A stretch of DNA of 26,454 nucleotides, from NCBI RefSeq assembly GCF_001949145.1, contig NW_019091512.1, positions 403,271 through 429,724 of the forward strand, read 5' to 3'. Under the pieces are notes generated by a model. That model saw only the letters and a program-made list of their open reading frames with translations, searched no databases and had not been told where the DNA came from. Source of the stretch: Acanthaster planci (taxonomy: Eukaryota > Echinodermata > Asteroidea > Valvatida > Acanthasteridae). Below are positions 18,201-25,143 of the stretch, piece by piece. The position numbers and the translations under genes are program-made. The first letter of the stretch is position 1, and each line of letters opens with the position of its first letter.

Positions 18201-20371
18201 CAGCACCGGAAATGCTCATGCACAAGTATAAAGGTTTGTTCTTTGGTTCACTCCACACTTGTTCAAAGACGTTGGTGTGTAAACGCTGTTATCCAGCATT
18301 GCTAAAAGTAGGAAAAATTGCTGTGTATGAATAGCATGAGTGCATTTTTAAATATCAAATTAAGCTACTCTCACAGTGTACATGTAAGCATGAGAGCATT
18401 TGTATGCACGGCTTGAGATGAGTACCAATGTTTATTCTTGAAGACAACTATTTTCCGAAGTTCCATGTGATGGGCGCACTTGTCACCTGTTGCACTGACA
18501 CATGCCTCCATTCCTGCTTTGTTGCTTGACGACTCACCAATATTGTTAATTTGTGGGGTTTTGGGCACTTTTTTTAGCTCTTGCCAAGATTCTATGGGAT
18601 CTGGTTTACCCTTTCATTAAGAGACATGCCTCCACCCAGACGCCGCCCTCGGAGCTAGCTGACGTTGCCACGAGCTTTACCCTGCTTGCTGCAGACCTGT
18701 AAGTCATGGTAACCTGACAGTCATTAAATGCTGAGCTACACGCAAGCTTGTGGCCATGAATTTCTCCATGCATTGTGATTGGAATCAATGTCCAGTGTAT
18801 CCAGTGTTGTAGTCAAGACCACTTAAGACCTTCACAAGATCACACAAGAACAGCACAAGACCAACAGAAGACCTCCAGTCTTGAATTCAAGCCACAAGCT
18901 ATTCAAATGAACTGCAACAAAAGCATCTCTTTATCATTTCCACCCTGTTGTGACTGGTCTTGTGTGTGGTCTTGTGACGGTCTCTACTACAAGTTTAACA
19001 CTGCTGTAAATTATGAGCCAATCATTGCTGCATGTAGTTAGTAGCATTTTTAGAAAATTAAATTCATTTCAAGAGAAATGTAACAAAGTCATTACCTGAT
19101 TTCTCAAAAATCAGAAAGACCAATAATCTTGGATAATATTGTACAGCATCGAAACGTCTTCCCCTTAAGTTTTTAAATTTAGTACAACACTATTAGAATA
19201 AATAATTACGATTATACATGTAAATGATCATTGAATGGCGGTCTAGTTAATGCATTCTGTCATGGATATTTGTTGTCAAACTAACAGCAAGTTGCATGAC
19301 GAGGCCTCAGGGTTAAGTCAGCCAACCTCCCAGGAGTTGTTCCATTTTTATGGCCTAGATGACCACAAAGTTCATTACAGGTGAGGATATCTTTCTCATG
19401 CACTCACTGCTCCTCAGTTTCTTTCCTGATCTTTATATATGTTTTCCTGAAACCATCCATGATTTCTATGCAGTTAAGTCAGTGCCACAACCAAGAGAAA
19501 AAGAAGCATTTTCTTGGCTCCGGAAATAAAAAGTCAGTTTTAATGATTCAGTTTTTTGTATCTGTTCATTTTATAAATTTAAATAATTCAGAATGAGACT
19601 GTCTTTGATTGTTATATTTATCTGGGAAGAAGAGTACAGAAATACATTGAGTTTTGCAATGCTAGTAAAGTCTTCTCTTTCGGATTGAAATCATCTTTAC
19701 AATACATATATGTATCATATTGGCAACACCGATCGTTTCTTGATGTGCAGTATTACAGTGCGTTATCTGTGCCACCTCCTGCCAAATCACTCTTTCACCG
19801 AGCAACTCCAAGCAGCTATGGGCCACACCCGGTGGGCATCATCTCTCATCCACACCTGGCTACGATGCGGACTGCAAAGCCCTCAGGCTGGTACGTCGAT
19901 GCAAGAGCTGACAAGACTGGTCTTTAAGCTAGAGGAGGCATCTACCATCATGGATAGTCAGGTACAGTAGCCAGATTACTGTTCATCTTTTCACTTACAT
20001 TTAAAAAGTGTTCAATTTTGATAACACAAAGGAGTTTTTGCTTTGAATTCAAGATGTTTCATTACAAGACAGTTCGTACGTATACTTTTAGTCTGTATAA
20101 TTCAAACAATTTAATTTTGCAATTTTTAATCCATTAAAACTAATTTCAAGTCCAATACAACTAGATTCATTTGGACGGAATTCTTGCTGTTTGAGGCATG
20201 TTTATATACGCAATGTTTGTCTTCCAAAGAATGGACAGAATGCTCAAGTTAACCTTTTCATTTAACTGTACTCAGTCATCTAACAGCTTGATTGATGGGA
20301 CTGGTAACCCGCACAAGCATGTCATGCTGCAATTCATACAAGCCCTGGGACACCAGTTTAACTCAGCACGG
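6188..20371 (+). CDS. MMS22L: MMS22L orthologue, first 24 coding exons (continues off the right edge)
   Basis: MMS22L is known to form a complex with TONSL that binds post-replicative chromatin and promotes RAD51 loading at stalled or broken forks. Twenty-four exons were assembled with GT/AG borders throughout, and every junction keeps phase: 2,649 coding bases, 883 codons, no internal stop. Recalled vertebrate blocks appear in order: KRILLGKDP (human KRLILNLDP), MKYVQAFIYRYF, LQDLWSSLIHLLDSR (human IKELWVLLIHLLDHR), RDPVGLCWW (341-349), LVLCHLWEPK (410-419), WKQLQGRFYSKFH (502-514), LLIWRG and RSWIRC-like WLRCGLQ. The human protein is about 1,240 residues, so about a third is missing. I found none of it between 20372 and 26454, so the next exon is probably beyond the window. 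Identity rests on memory of the human protein. Confidence 0.94.
7023..7101 (+). CDS. MMS22L: MMS22L coding exon 2
   Basis: The acceptor CTATCACAG and donor AAAAG|GTGCCA flank D-SVQCLACVECFNIREHH through STLKR. The STLKR end joins exon 3 to give TLKRILLGKDP, matching human ALKRLILNLDP. Confidence 0.85.
7224..7349 (+). CDS. MMS22L: MMS22L coding exon 3
   Basis: It encodes ILLGKDPNPECFQDNTCELF then GHTYVTGVALLDATSHLFCLSR, a close match to human LILNLDPLPTNFEEDTLEIF...LFHLFR. The acceptor is TTCCTGTAG, the donor GAG|GTAAAG, phase 2 on both sides. Confidence 0.93.
8001..8059 (+). CDS. MMS22L: MMS22L coding exon 4
   Basis: The acceptor CATTCTAG is followed by QCVTKIQSLLGQGSSWGLI (human QLYNLETLLQSSCDFG). 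The donor is ATAG|GTAAAT, phase 1. Confidence 0.9.
8504..8616. mobile_element. Short foldback (MITE-like) element in MMS22L intron 4
   Basis: The left arm 8504-8529 (ttgtccaaatagcttggctg, then tggctt) and right arm 8591-8616 are inverted copies of about 26 bp with a few mismatches. The right arm, read on the minus strand, gives atgtcccaattgctaggctg, then cggctt. An inner hairpin gtggc-cgca-gccac lies at 8553-8566. There is no coding capacity. The size and structure suggest a non-autonomous DNA transposon; the family is unknown and no clear target duplication was found. Confidence 0.55.
8648..8726 (+). CDS. MMS22L: MMS22L coding exon 5
   Basis: The acceptor TTGTGATCAG and donor ACAG|GTAACG flank D-PLVSEAKRLHGHVMTF then MKYVQAFIYR, matching human LHYVKVFIFR. 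It leaves in phase 2. Confidence 0.92.
9168..9339 (+). CDS. MMS22L: MMS22L coding exon 6
   Basis: After acceptor CCTTGGCAG it encodes YFNLPDATLPP and then FPSLLVTELQTLSMF and ISELPVGVLQQ (human LPSVLIDELHGLLLYIGHLSELPSVNI). The donor is CAG|GTATTT, phase 0. An in-frame read-through upstream of the acceptor is probably intronic. Confidence 0.92.
9677..9767 (+). CDS. MMS22L: MMS22L coding exon 7
   Basis: It encodes DSTGSLLLHMNLSTQWSIVQ then VLHLLQAKLK (human SWHLLHLHLDIHWLVLEILYMLGEKLK). The acceptor is TCAAAAAG, the donor AAAG|GTAAAA, phase 1. Confidence 0.9.
9966..10476. mobile_element. Non-autonomous DNA transposon with perfect inverted ends (hAT-like?) in MMS22L intron 7
   Basis: Positions 9966-9985 (catatgcagagctgccaacc) are the exact reverse complement of 10457-10476. 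The 6-bp palindrome CATATG sits outside CAGAGCTGCCAACC at both ends, so it could be a target duplication or part of the inverted repeat. Ends beginning CAGAG recall hAT elements, but an 8-bp hAT duplication is not seen. A TA duplication with ends starting TGCAGAG is the other reading. The interior is AT-rich with repeated gattttt words and no transposase. Confidence 0.72.
10771..10859 (+). CDS. MMS22L: MMS22L coding exon 8
   Basis: The acceptor CTTACTAG and donor AAG|GTAAGA flank G-EQDVLSSFNEKAVEFF then QDLLNIATLKYNK (human LFEEHCETLLCDLISLSLNRYDK). It leaves in phase 0. Confidence 0.9.
11179..11292 (+). CDS. MMS22L: MMS22L coding exon 9
   Basis: It contains CLQDLWSSLIHLLDSRHNQ, matching human CIKELWVLLIHLLDHRSKW. 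The acceptor is TATATTCCAG, the donor GAT|GTGAGT, phase 0. Confidence 0.94.
11551..11600. repeat. GC-tract inverted repeat in MMS22L intron 9
   Basis: gaaaataaaacggggg (11551-11566) faces cccccctgtttttattta (11583-11600), giving an imperfect hairpin with a G5/C5 core and A/T-rich outer arms. It may be part of an old repeat. No function is assigned. Confidence 0.4.
12274..12474 (+). CDS. MMS22L: MMS22L coding exon 10
   Basis: Sixty-seven codons start with SFWCSFHSCLLPLLDE (human SFWNWLNKLLKTLLEK). They also contain KPRDPVGLCWWLLQYVAP and QYDPNG (human SRDPLGFSWWIITHVAS, KFDRHG). The acceptor is TTTCTATCAG, the donor CAG|GTATTT, phase 0. Confidence 0.94.
12783..12848 (+). CDS. MMS22L: MMS22L coding exon 11
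   Basis: It encodes GRPVRSYWLLVEDLLKIM and FTSN (human ESNWNFVEELLKKS). The acceptor is TTTGTTCCAG, the donor AAT|GTAAGT, phase 0. Confidence 0.9.
13171..13293 (+). CDS. MMS22L: MMS22L coding exon 12
   Basis: It contains RMQTYLRSCLVLCHLWEPKG then SVLTLLWGHFHKRL, one of the best matches (human RMYLHCCLTLCDFWEPNIAIVTILWEYYSKNL). The acceptor is CATGTTTAG, the donor CTG|GTAAGA, phase 0. Confidence 0.95.
13526..13578 (+). CDS. MMS22L: MMS22L coding exon 13
   Basis: The acceptor TTTCTTGCAG and donor CTG|GTGAGT flank NKKLIVPGEGVKNLASI (human FSISWLPFKGLANTMKS). It leaves in phase 2. Confidence 0.87.
13813..13872 (+). CDS. MMS22L: MMS22L coding exon 14
   Basis: The acceptor ATTTTACAG and donor CAAG|GTATGC flank C-QTPHSWYDHCKERIADHT. 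Similarity is low; phase 2 on both sides fits the neighbours. Confidence 0.82.
14424..14643 (+). CDS. MMS22L: MMS22L coding exon 15
   Basis: This 220-bp exon contains FDLFLHILATQLK, WKQLQGRFYSKFH (502-514) and LSRFLSLFLTFALVTDLSDV. It matches human WKQVKGRIYSKFH and FFSLFLLLAAVAEVEDV. The acceptor is GTCAAAAG, the donor GTG|GTGAGT, phase 0. Confidence 0.94.
14750..14828 (+). CDS. MMS22L: MMS22L coding exon 16
   Basis: It encodes TSRMLDFLDLLPTDTLTHGK then LLLIWR (human ASHVLDLLNFLKPAF...ALIWKG). The acceptor is GATTTCTAG, the donor AGAG|GTCAGT, phase 1. Confidence 0.93.
15604..15697 (+). CDS. MMS22L: MMS22L coding exon 17
   Basis: It encodes G-LFTFCLVHEDQSCDLAVVA then DRLVQGFNTVS (human MAFLLMYAQKNLDIGVLAEKFSCAF). 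The acceptor TCTCTTTCAAG follows a long T tract. The donor GT|GTATGT is chosen over an overlapping GT because only it keeps phase 2. Confidence 0.88.
16313..16446 (+). CDS. MMS22L: MMS22L coding exon 18
   Basis: It contains RKSQLWALVLSYMEATQEVF then DASNKLHLSEEKLI (human RQTIWTLLSIYIDGVQEVFETSYCLYPSHEKLL). The acceptor is CATTTGCAG, the donor ATCG|GTGAGT, phase 1. Confidence 0.94.
16949..17039 (+). CDS. MMS22L: MMS22L coding exon 19
   Basis: It encodes G-SGLSNLLEVSSEHEMRAL then LTFLQTIMARH (human FSMLLRACRESELRTVLSFLQAVLARI). The acceptor is TATCTGCAG, the donor ATAG|GTACAT, phase 2. Confidence 0.93.
17269..17374. repeat. Hairpin cluster with hammerhead-like core in MMS22L intron 19
   Basis: Three structures lie in a row. 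First is a perfect 12-bp inverted repeat gtgcaccattat / ataatggtgcac with a 4-nt loop (17269-17296). Next is ctgaaga (17313-17319), a 6-bp stem ggacag / ctgttc (17321-17326 and 17333-17338) and gaaac (17339-17343). Last is a 6-bp hairpin ggttct / agaacc (17359-17374). The CTGANGA...stem...GAAA order resembles a hammerhead core, but an extra C (17320) and no evident stem III partner make it non-canonical. It is probably a remnant of a dispersed repeat. Confidence 0.45.
18139..18233 (+). CDS. MMS22L: MMS22L coding exon 20
   Basis: It encodes R-SLYQQVLMQRPYLAVTSV and then MLMHKYK (human SMHQQLCQELQRDNVDLFV). The acceptor is TTTGGCAG, the donor AAAG|GTTTGT, phase 1. Confidence 0.87.
18578..18698 (+). 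CDS. MMS22L: MMS22L coding exon 21
   Basis: It encodes ALAKILWDLVYPFIKRH and then ELADVATSFTLLAADL (human ASALWRHFFSFLKSQ...QLADAAADFTLLAMDM). The acceptor TTTTTTTAG is strong; the donor is CCT|GTAAGT, phase 2. Confidence 0.94.
18802..19003. mobile_element. Foldback repeat rich in AAGACC / GGTCTT words in MMS22L intron 21
   Basis: The left end starts cagtgttgtagtcaagacc (from 18802) and continues with tcacaagatcacacaag. The right end (about 18954-19003), read on the minus strand, starts cagtgttaaacttgtagtag and continues with tcacaagaccacacacaag. These are imperfect inverted arms of about 50 bp. A CAGTG end is compatible with a hAT-type MITE, but no clean target duplication was found. The interior has no transposase. 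Confidence 0.58.
19288..19380 (+). CDS. MMS22L: MMS22L coding exon 22
   Basis: The exon ends in SQELFHFYGLDDHKVHY (human VISIIQLFGWDDIICPQ). The acceptor is ACTAACAG, the donor ACAG|GTGAGG, phase 2. Confidence 0.9.
19751..19961 (+). CDS. MMS22L: MMS22L coding exon 23
   Basis: It encodes S-ITVRYLCHLLPN, HTRWASSLIHTWLRCGLQ and ELTRLVFKLEEASTIM (human VVARYLSHVLQN, FQALTVRSWIRCVLQM, QLVKLTRLLFNLSEV). The acceptor is GATGTGCAG, the donor CAG|GTACAG, phase 0. Confidence 0.94.
20276..20371 (+). CDS. MMS22L: MMS22L coding exon 24 (last seen in the window)
   Basis: It encodes SSNSLIDGTGNPHKHVML then QFIQALGHQFNSAR (human PKKALVRFFEAVGVTYGN). The acceptor is GTACTCAG and the donor CGG|GTAAGT is strong, so the gene continues. 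It leaves in phase 0. Confidence 0.9.
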
Positions 20372-21169
20372 GTAAGTGTCAATTGCTATTTCAATGTACT
20401 CTTCTCTACTCCATTTAGCACTGTGTTTGATGATGCGTGATGGGAATTAATGCTTTTAATCCATTTTGGAAGTAACTAACAATGCTGCGTCAAGGATCCC
20501 CTTTGTGTACACAAAGATGCCATATCCAGGCAGCTTTAACTAATGTGAAAAGATCTAGACTTTTATGTTAACAAAAATTTGCTCTTTCTACGTGAAGCTG
20601 ATAAAAAAAAATTACAGAGATGTAGCATATGGAAACAGACAATATTTGGAGGCTTTCATGTGGCATGCCTCTGTCACAAGTAAATGCACGCAATCACACA
20701 GAGTGCAGTGATACAAGAAAATACATGTACATGGAGCAGCACAACAATAAGTTCTAAATGTCAAACTGTGCCATCCTTGTGATGCCCAATACCATCAATA
20801 AGCAGCAACTCTCGTCATAAAAAAGTTGAAGTTAAATCCTCATACAGATTGTAACTGTGTAAAGCAGTCACCTCTGGGTCGGATTCCTGTGTCCCAAGTC
20901 AACTCTTGGCCCAGGTCATACAGGTATTAGAGTGATGTTGTTCATCAATTCTCTCCTGAGCCATGAAGATTTTCTCTGAGCACTAAGTCTTTCCTCCCTC
21001 GGTGAAAGTCCGCTCTGTAAAACTTTGCTTTGTATACCTTCGGCTGGGCCATATCGTACCCATTTCCTCTGTTGTCCAGCCTAGTGGCAGCAAGTAAGGA
21101 TAAGAACTATAATTGTGAAAGTAGGTCTACCGAAAGTGTTGTTTCACCTCTAGTACTTGTACTTGTAAG
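20372..21169. other. Region between MMS22L exon 24 and the GPCR stop codon
   Basis: No MMS22L exon is recognisable here. On the minus strand this is the expected 3' UTR and flank of the receptor gene. Positions 20651-21094 form one copy of a diverged duplicated block (see repeat entries). No clear polyadenylation signal was assigned. Confidence 0.5.
20651..21094. repeat. Diverged duplicated block, copy A (flanks the GPCR 3' end)
   Basis: It shares ordered similar stretches with 24692-25143: cacaagtaaatgcacgcaat versus cacaaataaatgcatacaat, attctctcctgagc in both, and gtccagcct versus gcacagcct near the end. Similarity stops about 75 bp before the receptor stop codon. It could be an old segmental duplication or two copies of a dispersed repeat. 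Confidence 0.6.
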
Positions 21170-22174
21170 CTAATCTTCCCTTACAGTGCTCACGGCAGCA
21201 GCCACCCTCCTTGAATGGCACCTACAAAGACAAACATGATATCGCAGGCCACGCCGAAATTCTTTGTACTTGAATGCGTAAATGAAAGGATTAATCACTG
21301 CATTCAAAACGGCTACAGTTGGTTCTATTAATTTCAAGTGATGGTAGAGCTCAAAAGATAGCTTTTTGTAAAAGATTGAAACCCCAAACAGGCAGTGAAT
21401 TGGTAGCCAGATGAGAAAGTAGATCACCGAGACAATCAGGAGCACCTTGATGACTCGGCGGCGAGCCGCAAGTAGTTCATTGGCTGGTGCGTGGTTGTTG
21501 TCTCGCTGTTGATTTTGAGCAGCTCTTTGCAGGCTGATCAGAATTTTCCTGTAGCACCCAAAAAAAATAACAACGGGCAACAACAATTCAAGGAGAGCTA
21601 TAACATACAGCAGCATATTCGTTTCAGAAAGACCCTGTTTAACGCACTGGTGTGTGCTGCTGTCATAGGACGGTGCTATCAGATGAGGAATCTTAAGAGA
21701 CAATGAAATGGTCCATATCACTGCTATCATTAGTCCAACTTTGGCTCGAGTGAAGAGACGGGGGTATTTCAAGGGATGGACAATACCCATGTAACGTTCC
21801 ACTGTCACACCCACCATACTGAATATTGAGAGATTACAAGCAGCCCACAATATCTTTTTTCCATAGAAAAATTTGCAGAAGATCTCATTCTGTGCAGTGT
21901 TATCATAAATAAGACCATCACTGTATTTTTCTTGAAAAACGATAAGGGTCGCACAGACAAGCATATCTGCCACTGCCAAGTGTGCGATAAGAAAGTTGGT
22001 CACACTGTGCATGAATTTTGCCTTTGCGATGGTGATGCAGACGAGGCTGTTCCCCAAAATTCCAATAATGCTGAGAGTCACTTGCACACAGAATAAAGCA
22101 TATTCAAGTTGAGGCAGTTCACAGGGTGACGGCTGGCCTGATGAACTTGTATTTGAGTGGTTGTTGGAATCCAT
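21170..22174 (-). CDS. Rhodopsin-type (class A) G protein-coupled receptor, orphan
   Basis: A single coding exon of 334 residues gives a complete seven-transmembrane receptor of the plasma membrane. Class A marks are N42 in GNSLV (TM1), D70 in LAVAD (TM2), C100 before TM3 pairing with C177 in loop 2, ERY 126-128, W154 (TM4), P200 (TM5), IWLP 255-258 (TM6) and NPFIY 295-299 (TM7). N5 and N8 are likely glycosylation sites, and C315, C317 and C319 could be palmitoylated. The IWLP replaces the usual CWxP. The ATG at 22174 is chosen because the frame above it has only a TTG and then a stop near 22237. The overall look is of a peptide or orphan receptor; the ligand cannot be named. It lies antisense within or beyond MMS22L. 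Confidence 0.93.
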   Translation of the reverse strand: MDSNNHSNTSSSGQPSPCELPQLEYALFCVQVTLSIIGILGNSLVCITIAKAKFMHSVTNFLIAHLAVADMLVCATLIVFQEKYSDGLIYDNTAQNEIFCKFFYGKKILWAACNLSIFSMVGVTVERYMGIVHPLKYPRLFTRAKVGLMIAVIWTISLSLKIPHLIAPSYDSSTHQCVKQGLSETNMLLYVIALLELLLPVVIFFGCYRKILISLQRAAQNQQRDNNHAPANELLAARRRVIKVLLIVSVIYFLIWLPIHCLFGVSIFYKKLSFELYHHLKLIEPTVAVLNAVINPFIYAFKYKEFRRGLRYHVCLCRCHSRRVAAAVSTVRED

Positions 22175-22592
22175 TGCAGGCCTTGTAGTTGTTGATTCTG
22201 TGTAAGTTACAATAGGCAATACTGAAAACTGTAATCAAGCAAAAGTACAGTATAGACAAAAAAATTAACCTAAAAAATGTACACAATGATTAATTTCCAC
22301 ATAATGCAATTTAAAGTTGATGCATAAGTGTAAATGCATATTAAAATATTTTTATACACTTCATTTTCAAACTCACTTTCGATCAGTTTTTTTCTATCCT
22401 GATAGTGCTTCAATTTAACAGTTCCTTGTCGAGCTGCACAGGTATAAATAAATGAATGTCTTTTGTAGTTAACTTTTGGGGTATAAGCATATGCTGTAAT
22501 ACATGTACATGTAAATGCAGTGGTCTTGTCAAAAAAATGTCAGGAAAAGGTGTTTTGCGATTATCAACTAGTGCCTTATAAAAAACACTTAC

Positions 22593-22640
22593 CTGATCTT
22601 TGGTCGATTGGCTAAAGTCACCATTGCAGTTAAGATGCAC
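22593..22640 (-). other. Candidate non-coding 5' exon of the GPCR gene
   Basis: On the minus strand a strong donor, GATCAG|GTAAGT, ends at 22593. Two acceptors lie at ATTACAG|TTTT (22228) and TTTTCAG|TATT (22221), just upstream of the receptor start. The segment has no ATG in the receptor frame and a stop just above, so it would be 5' UTR. Its 5' limit is arbitrary. Confidence 0.35.
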
Positions 22641-23100
22641 TGATCACAGGCAACTACTCTCTAAAAATATGTCCATGTAGCTCTGCATTCTTGCTTGGTG
22701 TTCTCCTCTCTGTAGCTCATGAGTGTTTGTTTTCAGCTTTTCTCTGCTTCGGATGAATGTTGGCAGAAGTGCATGCATAACAACCACAGCTGTGGTTACT
22801 GATTAAAGATAGCAAATGAGGGGTTTGATGTGTTTTTGCAGTCTGTCATGTGGGAGTCACGACACAATCCATACAGTATTTGAACTGCATTTGGAAAAAG
22901 ATTAGAGTTATGATTTTCAGGATTTGTCTGGATTTCAGGGTTTTGGACACAAAGGTTTAGATTTCTGGGTTTGCATTATTGACTTTATTGACTTTGAGGA
23001 AATGAAAAATCAGAGTCTGATATGATCACGATTATTTGAGAGAGTAGTAATGCCTCAGTTATTAGCTACTAAAAGTCCTGTGAACTCATAATATGTTCTT

Positions 23101-23195
23101 GTTACCATCATTTAAAACCCCTCTGCTATTGTGTGGACTTTTCTTCATCCCTGACCTAACCCCTGAAAGATGGATCCATGCACCCAAGATTTTGC
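23101..23195. repeat. Diverged repeat pair, left copy
   Basis: acccctctgctattgtgtgg and ttcttcatccc here match acccctctgctgttttttgt and ttccttcatccc at 24140-24225, followed by a shared agatgga...tgcacc. The offset is about 1.03 kb. Confidence 0.55.
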
Positions 23196-24139
23196 CAAGT
23201 ACGGTACATAATAACATGTCTTAGAATAGATTAATATTTAGGCCTAAACAACGAACAATATGTACATCAATGAAGGACATGTACATGTATAATATTCATG
23301 AGAGTATGTGAATCTTATCTCTGCATCATTGAAAGTAGGCTCTTTTCACACCAGCTCAAGGACACCAATTTACTGGACACAGGTTTCTACCAGATCCAGA
23401 GATCACTCACAGTGACCTAAAGGCTGACGGAGCAGATCTGATTTAGTGGTACATGTAATATTTATGTAGTATTAAATATACACGTACGTGTACTACCAAT
23501 GTGAAGATTTCTATCCCTGGCAAACAATAACACCTTACAATTAAATTGCAGGTATCCTCAAACAACAGAGATAATTTATTATGCAATTTCAACAAGCAAT
23601 TAATTGGTTTGATTTGGTATTATGGTATTGGATATACACTGTATCTTTATTTTACTCTCTCTTAATTTTGTGGTTTTTGTGCTGAGATTATTAGCAATAC
23701 ATAGCTACAAATGTAAATCACAGCTTCACTCCAGTCAGCAGTGCACAAGCCCTGCCTTGTACAGTTCCTATGCAGTGCCCAAACCAAACCAATGCAATAC
23801 AGGCACACCATCATCAGTGCATTTCTGATATTGTTTAACATGACACCAATTACCATCACTGGACCCAACTCACACTACACGCGTAAACGACATTGAGATG
23901 CAAAGCCCAGTGTCTGCTCCTCTGTGGGCTAAGCCCAAACCTTCTACAGTACGTCCACAAGTCAAAGACTAGATTACATGTACCTGTGTAATGCTAAACG
24001 GAGACAGTCTTCCTGCACCTACATGTACATATAGTAGGGGGATATACCTGTGCACATTAAACAGATAACTTAAAACATTCCAACACCTTCTGCTATATTG
24101 CCTCCATTTACAAAGCCACAATATTTCCTTTTTGGTATT

Positions 24140-24225
24140 GTTACAACCCCTCTGCTGTTTTTTGTGGAGTTTCCTTCATCCCAATCTCACAAACGCAAGA
24201 TGGACATCAGTGCACCAAACTTTAT
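24140..24225. repeat. Diverged repeat pair, right copy
   Basis: This is the partner of 23101-23195 in the same orientation. A further weak match (cattgaaa words at about 23328 and 24364) keeps a similar offset, so a tandem duplication of about 1 kb is possible. Confidence 0.5.
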
Positions 24226-24691
24226 TTCTGTTGTCGTTTAGTATGCATGTAAATGTTATGGAAGCCTGCAGAAGTTTTGTTACCTTTGAATACTGATGCG
24301 TTTTACAAGAGTTCCAAAGACATGAACAGCACCGGTAGTTTATATTTTTCCAGTACTGCACTCATTGAAAATATGTAAAGCACATGTAGGACATGTTGGA
24401 TTATTTACATGTATGATAATACACGTATCTGAAACCCCAACAGCATATTTGAAAGATTGTTCGTACACAGAAGGAAAGAAGTACGTGTAACTTTCTTCAG
24501 AGGAAAGCTTGACAATTTTGCTGTCTTTTTCAACTTAGCATTTATAGTCTTAACAAGATTCGACTACAATGTACAATGTATGTGTACAGTAGCTACATTA
24601 ACTGTTGGGAGATCAAGGCTTAAAATTTTAAGTGACACAGGTTACAACAAGATACAAAGAAACAAGGGTCAAGGAAGCAGACAGTGCGCTG

Positions 24692-25143
24692 TGACTTTCA
24701 TTTCATCTGCTTCTTTCACAAATAAATGCATACAATGGCACATACATGTAGTGCAGTTATACAGGAATAAGTGCAGGAACAAGAATAAGCGCTAATGATT
24801 AGACTGTAATACTATCCTAGTGGAACCTAATGCCATAAAAAGTACTACATGTAGCAGTGGTCCTAAAAATTGATGTTTCAGTAGTTAAAGTCCTCACATG
24901 GATGGCTCATGCTTTTAAGCATTATCGCCTCCCAATACTGTGTTCTGCTTTAATTGCCGTCCTCCATCATTTGGATTGGAGTAGTTCACTGATTCTCTCC
25001 TGAGCTTATGTAGCTTTTCTGCAGACTCCAAGTCTGTCATTACTCAGCAAAAATTGATAGGGCGTGAAGCCTGGCATTACGTGCCTTTGGCTCAACTGTG
25101 TTGCATCTGTGTCCTTTTTGCACAGCCTTGCAGCTACATGAAG
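24692..25143. repeat. Diverged duplicated block, copy B
   Basis: This is the partner of 20651-21094, in the same orientation. No receptor-like coding remnant is visible to its right, where one would expect it if a whole receptor gene had been copied. Confidence 0.6.

Larger units (their letters stand above)
6291..20275 (+). other. MMS22L introns without other assigned features
   Basis: Introns over 300 bp in which I saw only AT-rich unique-looking DNA are 6291-7022, 7350-8000, 8727-9167, 9340-9676, 10860-11178, 12475-12782, 12849-13170, 13873-14423, 14829-15603, 15698-16312, 16447-16948, 18234-18577, 19381-19750 and 19962-20275. The intron 11293-12273 holds one GC-tract inverted repeat and otherwise nothing assigned. 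A short ttaattaattaatt run lies near 13067-13080. The other large introns hold foldback elements listed separately. Confidence 0.6.

Noticed and set aside
22410-22640. 76-codon minus-strand frame upstream of the receptor
   Set aside because: It begins with GTG and has a stop just above; the rest reads through a splice donor, so at most the first 48 bp is a UTR exon.
23340-23450. Open plus-strand stretch (about 36 codons) after a TAG acceptor-like site
   Set aside because: It does not match the expected MMS22L continuation and has no donor in a suitable place.
24457-24795. 112-codon plus-strand frame in the gene-poor stretch
   Set aside because: It has no known domain, no splice context for MMS22L, and partly overlaps the diverged repeat.
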